64,000 nt of DNA from Limnanthes douglasii subsp. nivea (GCA_036936605.1 JAUPFV010000002.1:197555273-197619272), one strand, 5' to 3'. Numbered from the stretch's first letter, positions 18,131 to 29,635 are shown. Program-made: numbers and translations. The notes: generated by a model not told the origin, from the sequence alone.

Positions 18131-19694
18131 ATATACAAAAATGTGAAAAGGACAGATGCTTATTTCACAATCAAGTGATTGCATGTCTCTTGCTAGTCAT
18201 CCTTATGATCCGGAAAATTTTAAAAAGATACTTGTCGCAGCAATTATTCTTCATGAGATGCCTTTTCAATTTGTTGAGTATGAAGGGTTTCGACAAGTAT
18301 TTCGGTATTTAAGAAATGATGTTCAATTATTTGGTAGAAATACTTGCAAGAGTGATGTGATGAAGATTTATGATAGAAAAAATCTGTGAAGTATGTTAGG
18401 GGATCACGAGCAAGGAAGCATAAGTGTTTAGAATGTGTTAAACGTATGTCTTTAGATTCTACTAAGGGTTTAAGGCAAAATGTACCTACAAGATGGAACT
18501 CAACTTTTCTTATGCTTGAGAGTGCTACGTTTTATCGTCGTGCATTTTCTCACCTAGAGTTGAGTGATTCAAATTTTACTTCTTGTCCAACCCGTGAGGA
18601 GTGGGATAGGATAGAGAAGATTGGCAAATTTTTGAAGGTGTTCTATAATATTACTTGTGCTTTTTCCGGAAGCAAGTATCCTACATCGAATTTGTATTTT
18701 CCTTTGGTTGTCATGGCACATTTGACTTTGAAAGAAGAGTTAAGAAGTGAAGACGAGTACATAAGAAATATGGCTCATCAAATGTAGGAAAAATTTAGGA
18801 AATATTAGTCTGATTTTAGTCTAATTATGGCTATTGCCATCATATTAGATCCTTGTTACAAACTTCGGTTTGTGGAGTTTTCTTACCATAAAATATATGG
18901 TGATGATGGTTATGAACATGAGTTTGACAAGGTTAAAAACAAGTTATATTCTTTTTTTGATGAGTACACTAGCAAGACTTCAATTGAAGAGGCTTCCTCT
19001 TCAGATAATATGGGAAGTACTCGATTACCATCGATGGGTGGACTAGCAGATGACTTCATGAAGGTATATTTTTAAACGTAATATGTTATTGTTATTGTAA
19101 TTAAAATGTTTATATAATAACAACTATATTTGAAGAACAATAATCTATTATATAATATTAATTTCATTTGTTTAAATCCATATATGATTTTGTTTGTGCA
19201 TGAGTTTGATGATTTCAAAAGTGATGCATGTAGTGGTTTATCAAAAACTACACAACTCGAACTATATTTAGATGTAGCAAAGGTGAAGGGATATAAATTT
19301 TTTTATATCTTAGCATATTGGAAAATAAACCAATATAAATATCTGGAACTCGCTACCATGGCTCGTGATGTGTTGTTTATTCCTATATCTACGGTTGCAT
19401 CAGAGTCGACATTCAGTGTTGGGGGTCGAGTTCTTGACCAATTTTGTAGTTCGCTTAAACTGGATACGGTTGAGGCATTAATTTGTACGAGGGATTGGTT
19501 ATTTGGAGAAAAATGTAAGTTTTCTAAATTCTAAAATTTAAATATTTAATAGTTTATATCTATTTTATATGATTCCAATATCTATTGTTTGATAATATCT
19601 TCTAGCTTTGCAAGAAGAGAAGATGAAAAAACTCACGGAGGATTGTTTGAGTTTGGATTTGGATCTTAACATAGATGATGGTTCAATTAGTTGA
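18131..19694 (+). pseudogene. hAT transposase, 3' part (internally deleted)
   Basis: The BED finger resumes at 18136 (HIQKCEKD), then a frame change leads to SQSSDCMSLASHPYDPENF and FVEYEGFRQVFRYL. At about 18384 the sequence jumps to VKYVRGSRARKHK. The stretch between these in hAT proteins, which holds the first two catalytic Asp residues, is missing. LRQNVPTRWNSTFLMLE and a later ILDPCYKL follow, with stops near 18785. Two likely introns are 19064-19204 (GTATAT start) and 19515-19605 (GTAAGT to TCTAG). The C-terminal hAT dimerisation domain is well kept: ATMARDVLFIPISTVASEST, FSVGGRVLDQF, TVEALICTRDWLFG. The stop is at 19692-19694. No active transposase is possible. Confidence 0.88.
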
Positions 19695-19974
19695 TTTCGT
19701 TTAAGGTAATTAATGATATAATTGTATAAATATGTTATCGATTATAATATATATTTGAGATCTAACTTTTATTTTACTTTATTTTTGTAAGATCTTCAAA
19801 TTGGTGAAATCAAGAAAGTTCGTGTTTTTTTTATTTAAACATTTGTTGTGCAAGACAAAATTTATGTAATGTAATGTTTTTAATATTTTGTAAGATGTGA
19901 AGTTAATACTCTGTAGATTTCATGTTACAAATTATGTATTTATGTTCGTTTTTCAGTTTTCATATTTTCGTGTC

Positions 19975-20307
19975 TAACAGGTCGTGTTCGTGTTATACAT
20001 TTGTATTGGGTTTGTGTTTTGGGTTTGTTTAACAAGTTGGGTTCGTGTTTCGGGTTTGAGCCTAAATTCGTGTCAAACAGGTTGGGTTCATGTCAAACAG
20101 GTGTTTCGTGTTGGATACAATTTCGTGTCAAACAGGTCGGGTTCGGGTCCAACAGGTTTTTCGTGTTGGATACAATATCGTGTCAAATAGGTCGGGTTCG
20201 TGTCTTTGAACCTGACATAAATTTCGGGTTCGTGTCACAGGTTCTAACATTTCGGGTCAGTCAAACCCGACACGAACACGACCCGAAACCCGAAATTGAC
20301 AGCCCTA
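19975..20307 (+). repeat. Right subterminal and terminal repeats of hAT
   Basis: Repeats of GTGTCAAACAGGT, GGTCGGGTTCGTGT and TTCGTGTTGGATACAAT precede the terminal inverted repeat at 20291-20307. They differ from the left array in motif order but share GGGTTCG/CGAACCC words. The open frames here are repeat artefacts. Confidence 0.82.
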
Positions 20308-20324
20308 AATGCTAGCAATCCCCC

Positions 20325-20640
20325 AAGGCAAATTCTGCTCGGTCACAAATCCTGCTCTGCTCGGTCACAAATCCTGCTCTGCTCGGTCAAAAATCCTGCT
20401 CTGCTTGGTCACAAATCCTGCTCTACTTTGTCACAAATCCTACTCTACTCGGCAAATCCTGATCTGCTCGGTAAATCCTGATCTGCTCGGTAAATCCTGC
20501 TCTGCTCGGTAAATCCTGCTCTACTCTGTCACAAATCCTGCTTTTCTCGGCAAATCCTACTCTGCTCGGCAAATTCTACTCTGCTCGGTCACAAATCCTG
20601 CTCTGCTCGACCAATTCTGCTCTTCTATGCAATTGGACCA
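20325..20640 (+). repeat. 22-bp minisatellite inside B antisense gene
   Basis: About 14 imperfect copies of GGTCACAAATCCTGCTCTGCTC occur, some shortened to 18-19 bp by loss of the TCAC part. It lies just after the hAT insertion point, in what corresponds to the Ser-rich linker of the antisense gene. A, T1, D and F lack it. Confidence 0.85.
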
Positions 20641-20769
20641 ACTCTACTTTCTTCCATAGAATTCGGTTATGCTCGAGATCTTTATTCTCCTTACTTGTTG
20701 CTCAGATTCATGTTTCGTTTAGGGTTGCTTTATACTCTTTGATTGTTGTAATCTGCTTGGCCTGCCTTA

Positions 20770-21484
20770 TTATGTATCAGATGGAGAATACCCCCTCATC
20801 AAAGGCCACAATTGACGGAAGAAAAAATGGATGATACCCCTTTAGAGATATCCGGTCAAACTAAAGACACTCGGAATATGACTCAGGAAAAAAGAAAAAA
20901 GGTTATCTTGCCAAAATCCGAACCACTTCTGGAGTCCCTTGTTGGGCGAGTCGGGTCCAATTTCATTAAAGTTGGTGTCAAGTATCTACTTGCTTTACAT
21001 AGGATAGCATACGTTTATTTTCATCCATCCAAACTGGATGAGATCCGGAAAAAATAGGGATTTCCCGAATCAATCAAAGTGAAGCTACCTCCACTTGAAG
21101 ATACTCCAATGGACTGCAAGTTTGGAGATTTGTTGGTTTATACTGGTGTACTTAATTGGGGCTTTCGGTTTCCCCTGGACCTAGAAATAGTGAGGTATCT
21201 ACACTTGGTAACATTATGCCCAAGCCAACTAAGCCCCAACACGTGTACGTTGTTATCTAGCATCATATATTCCAGACTACCCAAAATTTGGATGACTATA
21301 GAGCAACTAGCTGATGTGGCTGGTTTGTGTTGAAATGGTCATATCCTCTTTTATTATTTTAATATGGGGAATGAATATAAAGTATTTGATGACCTGCTAG
21401 AAGCTGACAAGCCTTGGGAAAATGGTAGAAAAGTCACGTTTAAAGGAAATCTAAGTATGCTCATAAGACACTGGAAGAGCTCAA
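20770..21484 (+). pseudogene. Antisense gene of B, central domain
   Basis: The plus strand encodes the same domain as 15876-16600 of A: GVKYLLALHRIAYVYF, PMDCKFGDLLVYTGVLNWGF, LDLEIVRYLHLVTLCPSQLS and FNMGNEYKVFDDLLE. Stops at about 21055 and 21331 and a few changed residues break it. It ends at a GTAAGT donor (21485). The preserved pattern shows this gene was part of B before the hAT arrived. It is distant from A, so the gene predates the split of the two families. Confidence 0.82.
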
Positions 21485-21560
21485 GTAAGTATCTGTATTG
21501 ATTTCTTTTGTTTCCATATTTTGATGTTATTATTTCTCATTTTGGATTTGTTCTCCATAG
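21485..21560 (+). other. Intron of B antisense gene (76 bp)
   Basis: It begins GTAAGT and ends TTCTCCATAG after a T-rich tract. It sits at the same position, after the central domain, as the introns in A, T1 and F. Confidence 0.72.
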
Positions 21561-22200
21561 GTGGGCTCTCACCATATTTCCTGGAGTAAAGTAGTTGTGA
21601 AACCCACTTGACCATTTTTCAGTGGCACATCGATTAAACTTTATGAAAGTTGCTTTCTCGTCTTCCAAATCTTGCTTCGGGAGAGCTAATACATCAAATT
21701 ATTTATAAGTCCCCTCCAAAGTATATGCTTAAAGTAGTTATTTCTCAAAAGTTGCAACTTTAATCTGGTCGTCTTTTTAAGACACGTGTCAAGTAGTTAT
21801 TGGACATACTAACCGGTTTCGCTCTAGGTAATTGTGTTTACATGAAAGAGGAAAGGGGCTACATTTAATAACCCCCTTTTTATTATTGACGGTTCATTTT
21901 CCTTAGTAAAAACACTCAACTGATTTTTCCCTACCTTTATAAGGGTAAAATTTTTATTGTTGTTATTTCTAGAGTGAGACATATTTAGTCTAAGACTTTA
22001 GATAGAGAAATAGTCAAATTTCATGGGAACTGTTCACCACTCTTCCCCGATCCTCTGTAATTTTTAAAAGGATTGAGGAGGCTGTGGTAAACTTTATCTA
22101 CCAGCTAATAATAGGGCTCCCAATCACCATGACAAGAACAATATGAAGAAAAAGAAGAAGGATGGTTCACCTCAAGTTATTTTCGAACTAGGGAGTAATG
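21561..22200 (+). pseudogene. Antisense gene of B, exon 2 with inserted promoter copy
   Basis: Exon 2 starts at 21561 with decayed homology to the Trp-rich segment of A and F (HRLNFMKVAF). At 21679-22022 it is interrupted by a second copy of the element's own promoter block (4095-4437), including an intact GACACGTGTC (21781-21790) and TATAA (21938-21942). Exon homology returns after 22022 and reaches the YLPANNRAPNHH segment near 22110, equal to YLPARAKAPSK in A. The insert must have destroyed the gene. Confidence 0.68.
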
Positions 22201-23349
22201 GACCATTTGATGAAATTAATGCAACACTGTTGATGAAATTGATGCAACACTGTTGGAAGTTGTTGTTGTAATAGTTGGAGATATGGAAATGTCACTAGAT
22301 TCTCTGACTACTAAAAAGAAGAAATGGCAAAAATGGAGTAAGAAAAGTAGCGATAAGAGGGAAATGAAGAAGAAGAAAACTTCCAGTCGGTTCTAATATC
22401 ATTCTCTGGTCCGAAGTCACCCCTTCAATCATCCCCAATGAAGTTCCTCCACAAACTGTTGTTTCAACCGATCCTTTTTCCTAATTTCTTCCCCCAGATG
22501 ATAGGCCAGTCTTTGAATGTGGTAATCAAATAGATGACCTAGGGAACTTAGGGGAACTTTAATTTTGAATAGTTCAAACGAAAGTTCCATGACTTCACCA
22601 AGCCTAAGAATACCTGTGATATACGATGGTGAATCTTTCGAAGTGTCTAAAGAACATGATGAATAGTCTTGGGTTATGTAAGGCTAATCATTGACTTGGA
22701 GAGGTAGGTAATATCTTAAGCCAAGGATATTGTCTCCCTATAAGATGAAAACCAAGCTTTGAAAAACTATATAGAGAAAGAGAAAAAGAAAAATGAAAAT
22801 TTGGGCAAGGAAATGAAGACCCTTAATGAAGAGTTGGTTCAAACCAAATCCAACTATGATAAGTTTCAGTCTCACTATACTAATTTGCAGTCATCCAATT
22901 CTTCGGAAATCACTTCCATAAAAGATCAGCAGACTAAGGATAAAGCGACCATTCAAAATTTATCCGAAGTGAATAAAAAACTTGAAGATCTTCTTAAATA
23001 AAAAGAAGATGAAATCACTTCTCTTAAGGAAAATACTCCTCAAGAGGTGGCCAATGTTGAGGATGCATATGCTAACAAAGTGTTGGAATCATTACAAGAA
23101 AGGGATGAATCTATTAAGTCGGATATGGTGATGTTTTTCCATAAGATATTTTCCAAACTATCTCTTAGGAATCTATAGAGGTACGTACCAGCTGAACAGA
23201 TCCCTTACCATAGTCTAGCTTTAGGTGATAAGTTTAATATTTCCGATGACTAAGAAGAAGATGAATCTGATGAAGAGGATGAAAAATATTTTGATGGTGA
23301 AAAGCCACAAGGTAAAGAATGAGAGAAAACCGATGGGAACGAGCCTTAA
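22201..23349 (+). pseudogene. Antisense gene of B, coiled-coil tail
   Basis: This is a decayed but recognisable 3' part. 22760-23000 encodes a Lys/Glu/Asn-rich coiled coil (NENLGKEMKTLNEELVQTKS). Then comes SIKSDMVMFFHKIFSKLSLR near 23110, matching VKSDMVLLFHEKFPKRRLGG of A, then an acidic tail (EEDESDEEDEKYFDGEK) and a TAA at 23347-23349. Internal stops occur at about 23000, 23177 and 23253. Confidence 0.75.
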
Positions 23350-23641
23350 GGTTAATCTATTTTAAGTGTATTTGTGTTTGAATTTAAGTCCTTGATATGG
23401 ACAAGGAATTTTGTTTCATTTAGATGAGATAAATTTGTGCAAGTCCTTGGCTAGGCTAAAGGCATTTTGTAACCGAATTTTGGATTTGTTTAATTTTGCT
23501 CTTGAATCACCTAAGGTAGTTTATGTTAACTTTATATCTATCAGGTCCATGTTTCAACATTTTTCTATTTCCATTCATATCTGACCCTAATTACATATGC
23601 TTTATTTAAAGATGATCTAAATTTAGAATAAACAAAGGCAA

Positions 23642-23935
23642 CCGAATTTAATCCAACCAAGCCATTCGAAGGTAATCCATTCGAAGACAATAAAATATAA
23701 TCCAACCAAGCCATTCGAAAGTAATCCCTTCGAAGGAATCAAAATTTAATCCAGCCAGACCATTAATAAAATTTAATCCAACCAAGTCATTCGATGGTAG
23801 TCCATTCAAAGGCATCAAAATGTAATCTAACCAGGCCATTCGAAGGTAATCTATTTGAAGGCGTTGCAATTTAATCCAACCACGTCATTCGAAGGTAATC
23901 CATTTAAAAGAAATAAAATTTAATACAACCAAATA
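23642..23935 (+). repeat. 49-bp tandem repeat of B
   Basis: About six copies of a unit containing TTAATCCAACCAAGCCATTC and GAAGGTAATCCATTCGAAGG. Copies start at about 23651, 23700, 23749, 23776 (after a shortened copy), 23825 and 23874. The array sits between the antisense gene's end and the end of pol. F has an unrelated 50-bp array in the same slot. Confidence 0.88.
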
Positions 23936-23985
23936 TAGCAAAGACACATTTTAACGGCAAAAGTCGATAGATTGATTATGATTCA

Positions 23986-24050
23986 GACACCTCATTAAAA
24001 CCTCCCCGTGTCACCAAGGTAGGAAAGAGTATGCCCCAAATATTTACATT
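23986..24050 (-). other. Conserved non-coding block after pol (B)
   Basis: The minus strand reads AATGTAAATATTTGGGGCAT, then a pyrimidine stretch, TTGGTGACACGGGGAGG and TTTTAATGAGGTGTC. It is the counterpart of 13829-13895 in A and lies just after the decayed integrase. Confidence 0.6.
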
Positions 24051-24132
24051 GAACTAAAATAATGTAAATATTTACAAGATAAGCTTATTCTAAATATAAA
24101 CTTAGATTCTCAACATTCCAAGGGTACTTCAA

Positions 24133-25150
24133 AAGGTTTCCTTATTTTTCCAAGAGCTTGTATGTTCCTTGTTTGATCTTTTCATACATAATGTAAGATC
24201 CATCCCAGTTTGGAGCCAATTTTCCGAACTTCTTTTCTTTGGTATGTAAAAATATCTTTCTTAGAAATTTATCTCCCACTTGAAAGTTTCTTCTTCTAAC
24301 TTTGGATTTATACCTGTTTCTCATCAAGCCTTGGTAATGAACAGTTCTCAAATGAGCTTTTATTCTCATTTTCTCAATTAAATCCAACTGAGCCTTTACT
24401 GCCAACTCATTATTCTGTTCGGAATAATGTTGAATTCTGAAAGAAGGAAGAGTAACTTCTATAGGTGTGATTGCATCCATTCCATACACTAAAGCAAATG
24501 GAGACTCTTGAGTAGCCGTATGGGGAATAGTTCGTTAGGCCCATAGTACTTCTTGTAGATAACTCGACCATTTCCTGGCTGCTTATTCCAAGTTGTTTTT
24601 CAAGCCCATTAAAATCCTTCGTTTTGCTACCTCAACTTGTCCACTGGCTTGAGGATGAAAAAGAGAAGAGAAAAAATGATGAATTCCTCTTGGTGCACAA
24701 ATACTTCAATGTCTTTGTTGTCAAATTGACGACCATTGTCTATAGTGATACACCTGGGAATGCCAAACCTACAATAGTTAGAAAGAATAAACTTTATTAC
24801 TACTTTAGAGGTTGTCACGGATAGTGGTGTAGCTTTTACTCACTTGGAAAAGTAATTGATCACCAAAATGATAGTGTGACACCCCCTAAAGGCCATCAGA
24901 AGTGGTTTGCTAAATCAATTCTCTACTTGTCAAAGGGTACGACTTTAGACACAAACTCCATTGGGACTGCTGCTAAATTTATTGGTTTTTTATACTTTTA
25001 GTAAGGGTCACATCTTTTTATCAAGTCGTTAAAATCTGTCATAATAGAAGGCAAGTAGTATCCTGCTTACATGACTATTCTAGTTAAATCCTTATAAACT
25101 CAATGCGTCGATCCTTCCCCGCCATGCAGTTCAGATAGGACAATTTGAGA
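24133..25150 (-). pseudogene. pol: Integrase of B
   Basis: The minus strand carries decayed integrase. The C-terminal part is at 24489-24142 (MYGMDAITPIEVTLPSFRI, VRRRNFQVGDKFLRKIFLHT). The core lies at about 24900-24500, with FGIPRCITIDNGRQFDNKDI holding the second catalytic Asp. The zinc module is near 25130-25020 (ELHGGEGSTH, AGYYLPSI, RCDPY). Stops and frame changes are frequent. It is equivalent to 12700-13790 in A. Confidence 0.82.
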
Positions 25151-25389
25151 TTCGTTGAATATGAGGCGATGCAACAATGGTCTGCTGAACGATTCTTTAT
25201 AAAGAACCACTCTTACAACCAAAATCCACGAGCTTTGTATTTCATGTTTTTGGTAGAAGATTTGTCTTTAGGTAAAAATTCGTTGGTGATAAACTCTTGG
25301 ATATCGTTCCTCTAATCTTGAGAAGTTATGACACATACCAGAAAGTTTTCTTCAACATCATATTTTACTTCAGAGTTTGCGACTATGTA

Positions 25390-26235
25390 AGGATATTTTT
25401 ATACAAGGATCCAAGGATATGATTCATAATAATCTATAGGGGCTAGAGAATCAGCCATTGAATTTTCTGATCTTGGGACATGTTCGTACTTAACATATTT
25501 AAAACTGGTTGAGATTTCTTTCAACACCTTTAAGTACTTCACCAAATGATCCTTCATGGATTCAGATTTCCTTTGTGCTTGATGAATGACTGACTGTGAA
25601 TCATTCAATAATTAAATCCTTTTGGTGCCACGTATCTAAGCCAATCCTAATCCTGTTACTACAACCTCATATTCCGATTCATTGTTGGATGCCCTAAAAC
25701 CAAAATGTATTACTTGTTACATTGAATCCCCAAATGGGGAAGTTAAGAAGATACCATAACCACGTCCCATTGTACTGGATCCACCATCAGTTTGAACCAC
25801 CCATTCATTCTCAAGCTTTTTGGTTTGAACTTCCTCGTAAGGAATTTTGGAGTGAAATTCAACTAAACAATCAGCCACAACTTGAGCTTTGATTGCAGTT
25901 CGTGGGGAAAAATCAATATCATAATCTCCAAGCTCAATTGACCACTTGGTCATTCGTCCAGATATATCTGTTTTTTGTAACACATTCTTCAAGGGAAAAA
26001 GGTTCGAACCGTGATAGAATGTGCTTGAAAATATGGCATCATTTTTCTGGCTGCTATGACCAATGCTAAAGTTATTTTCTCCAATTTTCAAGTATGTTTT
26101 CTATGCTTCCAACAAGCTCTTAGTTATATAATAAACAAAGCGGGGATAATTATCAACGTCTCGTACCAATACTGCACTCACAACATAATCTGATACTGTT
26201 AGGTACATCTACAGTCTTTCATTTATAATGTAGCC
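25390..26235 (-). pseudogene. pol: Two RNase H domains of B
   Basis: Read right to left on the minus strand. The ordinary RNase H (about 26235-25850) has FPLKNVLQKTDISGRMTKWS and IELGDYDIDFSPRTAIKAQV. The archaeal-like RNase H (about 25820-25390) has NEWVVQTDGGSSTMGRGYGI, ASNNESEYEV, the NDSQSVIHQA segment and MADSLAPIDY. The dual RNase H confirms the Tat lineage. Confidence 0.85.
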
Positions 26236-26239
26236 CCAA

Positions 26240-26890
26240 AATTTAGTCAGACACCGAAAGTACATTTTTCAGGGTTTAATTTCAGGTTGATGGCTTCCAC
26301 GTTAGAAAATGTTTCTTGGAGGTCAGAAACGTGATCCTCCTATTTGGGGATCTTAACCATAATGTCATCAATATAAAATTTTATATTTCTTCCAATCTGG
26401 TTGGCAAATGCCTTATTTACCAGTAATTGATAAATAGCTCCAGCATTTTTGAACCCAAAAGGCATTACTTTGTAGCAATGAAAGCCCATATCAGTGATGA
26501 AAGTAGTATGATCCTGATTGTTCAGATCCATCTGTATCTGATTATACCCGGAAAAAAACATCCATGAAGGACAATGACTTATTTCATGATATGAAATCCA
26601 TAAACTGATTTATCCGGAGCACTAGGAAAGGATCATTAGGACAAGCTCTGTTGAGATCTGTAAAATCAATACACATACGCCATTTTCCATTTTTCTTCTT
26701 GACAATAACCAAATAAGCAGTCCAAAGAGGATACTTAGACTCTTTAATATGCCCCATTTTGGTTAACCGATCAACTTCTTGGACTATAACTTTTGATTTT
26801 TCTTTAGTAAAAGTTATTTTTCTTTGTACCATCGGACTCGCATCGGATTTAATAGTTTGTGGCTGATAAAACTTGTTGGTACTCCAGTTA
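26240..26890 (-). pseudogene. pol: Reverse transcriptase of B
   Basis: Minus strand: EVDRLTKMGHIKESKYPLWT, KWRMCIDFTDLNRACPNDPF, FFSGYNQIQMDLNNQDHTTF, FGFKNAGAIYQLLVNKAF and the catalytic box YIDDIMVK near 26370. A frame change at about 26580 and stops on both sides break it. Confidence 0.85.
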
Positions 26891-27089
26891 CATCCTCATT
26901 GCACCAAGAAAACACATGTAAATTCTTGAATAAAAAAATAGAAATCTTTCCTTCAATTTTAAGGGTAATTTGGATCTGACCCTAATACTTGTCCCTTCTG
27001 CCAGATGATGAAGTTCAACATCTTTAATTGGCATCACAATACTATAAGCCTCCCTTGGTAGTCATCTATCTCATTAGATCCAGCAGAAG

Positions 27090-27556
27090 ACTCCACTAAT
27101 TTTTATTTTTTCCAACTTTCACCGCTTCTAATGACTTTAAGGTGAGAGCAGTGACATAACATTCCCTTGCCAACTTTTGGTTATTTCGGACGATGCCTAC
27201 TTGACCTCCCACGACATATTTTAAACATTGGTGAACTGTGGATATTAATGCATGCATCCTAGATAGACATGATCTACCAAATATTGCATTGTAATACGTG
27301 GGACAATCAACTACTACGGATAAAACCCGCACCATTTTCTTGAATTGTCATTTCTTAGCAACACCTCTTCTTCAAATTCCCCATTTACATTAGCACAATT
27401 GCCGGTAAACCTCACTATGGTTTTATTTGAAAGTTCAATAATCAAAGGATTTTTCATTTTTTTATATAAAAATAAAATATTTGTCGAATTTCCTATGTCA
27501 TCCAAGATCATTTGTATATCATTGCCTTCGATAAATACTCCTAGCATCATAACATC
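27090..27556 (-). pseudogene. pol: Protease of B
   Basis: Minus strand: IEGNDIQMILDDIGNSTNIL, where the active-site DTG of A and D reads DIG. SNKTIVRFTGNCANVNGEFE and the closing AIFGRSCLSRMHALISTVHQ segment follow. A frame change lies near 27320. The changed active site alone would inactivate it. Confidence 0.8.
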
Positions 27557-29510
27557 TTAATGAGGGGCATCAATTTCCATTAGGCCATCCTCATAAAAAA
27601 CAATAAAATGGGAAGGGCTCTCATAAAGGTTTGTAGACATTTTCCTATCCAACTGAGTTGCCAAACTATTCACATGTCTTTTCCTGGAATAACTTGATGG
27701 TGTTGTGACAATATCTCCCCAAAAAATAGTTAAAGATTCGAAGTACCCGTGAAGATCGGATACTGTCTCTATTTTCTCTAATATAACACCTACTTGATTC
27801 GGATCTGTATCAGGATCTAAATACTGAGAATCTACATCAAATCGTTCAACAATTACCATTGCACTTTCTTATTTAGATATCTCCATACTTAGTCTTTAAC
27901 ATTTCGCGATGTAACGTGGGCGATACTTGTACTAGGTTGAGCTCGCATGTTAATTTATTTGTTACCTCCTTGTTTTTTTAACAAAAGAAAATACTTTCCC
28001 ATTTTCAATCAATATTTGCACCTCTTACTTCATGGAAATACAATCTTTGGTATCATGAGCGATATCATTGTGGTACCCATTGAAGTGTATGTTTCGATTT
28101 TCTCTGGGAGATTGAATTGGTGATAGCCTTCCGAAATGTATGGTATTCTTGGTTTTATTATAAATGGTGGCCACATTTTCACCTCCGCAAACCATTTAGG
28201 TTGAACCTACATATTTCTTCTTCGCCTAGAGTGTTGGTTCTGATTTGACTGACTCTGCCTAAGCCGATGTGAACTTTGTACGGATTCCCTAAGACGGTAA
28301 TTGACGGTGGTTTGGGAAAAAATAGTACTTTGTGGGATAAAAATTGTGAGAGCATATCTATTCTGACGCGGTACTCTAGAATTTTTGGTTTCTTCCACGG
28401 TGATTTATTTTTCGACCTAGTTCAATAATCCTCCCCAAGTCATTGCTTTCTTCCGAGTAATCGAATCATCCAAATTGCTCGGCATTAGACCGTGCCTTAG
28501 AGAAGTAATATCTACTTGCTCAGAACAATCAGCTAATCTATTTTTGTATTCACAAAACGGCTGATGTAATCTTCTAAAGACTCGTTAGGTTCTTGTGCGC
28601 AATGAATGATAATATCAATTTAAGCTATTTACTCCCCACAAACCGCCTTAGGAAAGCCATACAAAACATATCAAAGTTTTTTTTATAGATATTTGTGGAA
28701 ATCTTTTATACCATTTCAATGCACTTTCCTTGAAAGTCTGTGAGAAAGCAAGACAGAACAGCTTATCATCGTCATTGAAATTCATCATAAATTTTTAAAA
28801 CATTTCGAGGTGATTGTCAGGATCTTGACTTCCATCATATTTCTCCATTTTTGAGCTATCAAATCGCCTCGATAGATGCCTAGAAATACGTTTTTAATAC
28901 AAAGGCAACTATCTCCAGTTATGACCTTGGCTAAACATATGATCCTCATCAGGAGTGGCAAAGATACATGGTTTGGACTGCACAACGAACTGCTCATTTG
29001 GCAAATGATCAATATTGTAGTATGCCGACCTTTCACTTTGTATTAATATCCTTTTATTTTATCTTTGCCCTTTCCATCCATTTTTTCCATTTAAATCCCA
29101 TTTAACTGATATTTTCTTATAATGATTTTTAGTTAATATTTCTTTCTTCTTCTCACCGCTATGATAATTTCTTGATGAGGAAGAAGATATATCTGAATTT
29201 GATTTTGTGGTTCATTTTTTTACAGAATCCGATGTGCTCAATAATTGCTTAGCCCGATGTTCATTTTTTGTTTCTTTATGAGCCTTTGGGGATTAATCAC
29301 TTTCATTTTATTTGTCATTGTTATTAGGCTCATCAAAACCAAGATTTTCTATCTTCCCTTTTAACTCTTTTTTAGTCTGCCTTTAGGATTTCAAAGCTTC
29401 AATCTCTGCAATCAACTGATCACGCTCTTCTTGCATGCTCTGTATTTTTTTATGTATTGTGATTTATATAAGATGTGTTAACGTGCTCATTATGACCTCT
29501 TATCTCTTCA
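27557..29510 (-). pseudogene. gag: Gag of B
   Basis: Minus strand, read right to left. An N-terminal coiled part (MQEERDQLIAEIEALKS near 29440) is followed by a Ser/Lys-rich stretch. The Gag core at about 28860-28430 has KMEKYDGSQDPDNHLEMF, LKWY, NRLADCSEQVDITSLRHGL and RKKAMTWGGLLN. The zinc-knuckle variant near 28080 has decayed. The linker to protease (VIVERFDVDSQYLDPD, YFESLTIFWGDIV) is at 27859-27680. Many stops. Confidence 0.82.
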
Positions 29511-29614
29511 TTCTCAAGAGAGGAACTTCTTGCATATCAAGATCCATGCCTGAAAGAAATCCGACACGCAGTATACAAGTCAGGTTTTGAATGACGCTAT
29601 TCGGGCACCTCATG

Positions 29615-29632
29615 CTCCCACGGGGGTCGCCA
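29615..29632 (-). other. Primer binding site of B
   Basis: The minus strand reads TGGCGACCCCCGTGGGAG, 3 bp from the LTR end. It differs at three positions from the tRNA-Arg-like site of E. Confidence 0.7.
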
Positions 29633-29635
29633 ATT

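Larger units (their letters stand above)
4928..20307 (+). mobile_element. hAT DNA transposon with captured host gene pieces
   Basis: The ends are TAGAGCTGTCAATTTTG (4928-4944) and, inverted, TAGGGCTGTCAATTTCG (20291-20307), 15 of 17 matching. The flanking 8-bp duplication is GATGCTAG (4920-4927) and AATGCTAG (20308-20315). The 8-bp length, the TAGGG-type ends and the CCCGAA/GGGTTCG-rich subterminal zones fit plant hAT elements. It encodes a broken BED-finger transposase (7343-7630 and 18131-19694) and carries a MAP kinase fragment (5965-6349) and a GTP cyclohydrolase II fragment (6635-7100). Element A is inserted in the transposase gene. Without A the hAT is about 4.9 kb. It cannot make a working transposase and could only have moved in trans. 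Confidence 0.93.

Noticed and set aside
20001..20315. A 104-codon open frame on the plus strand
   Set aside because: It is made of hAT subterminal GGGTTCGTGTC repeats and the terminal repeat; no protein likeness.
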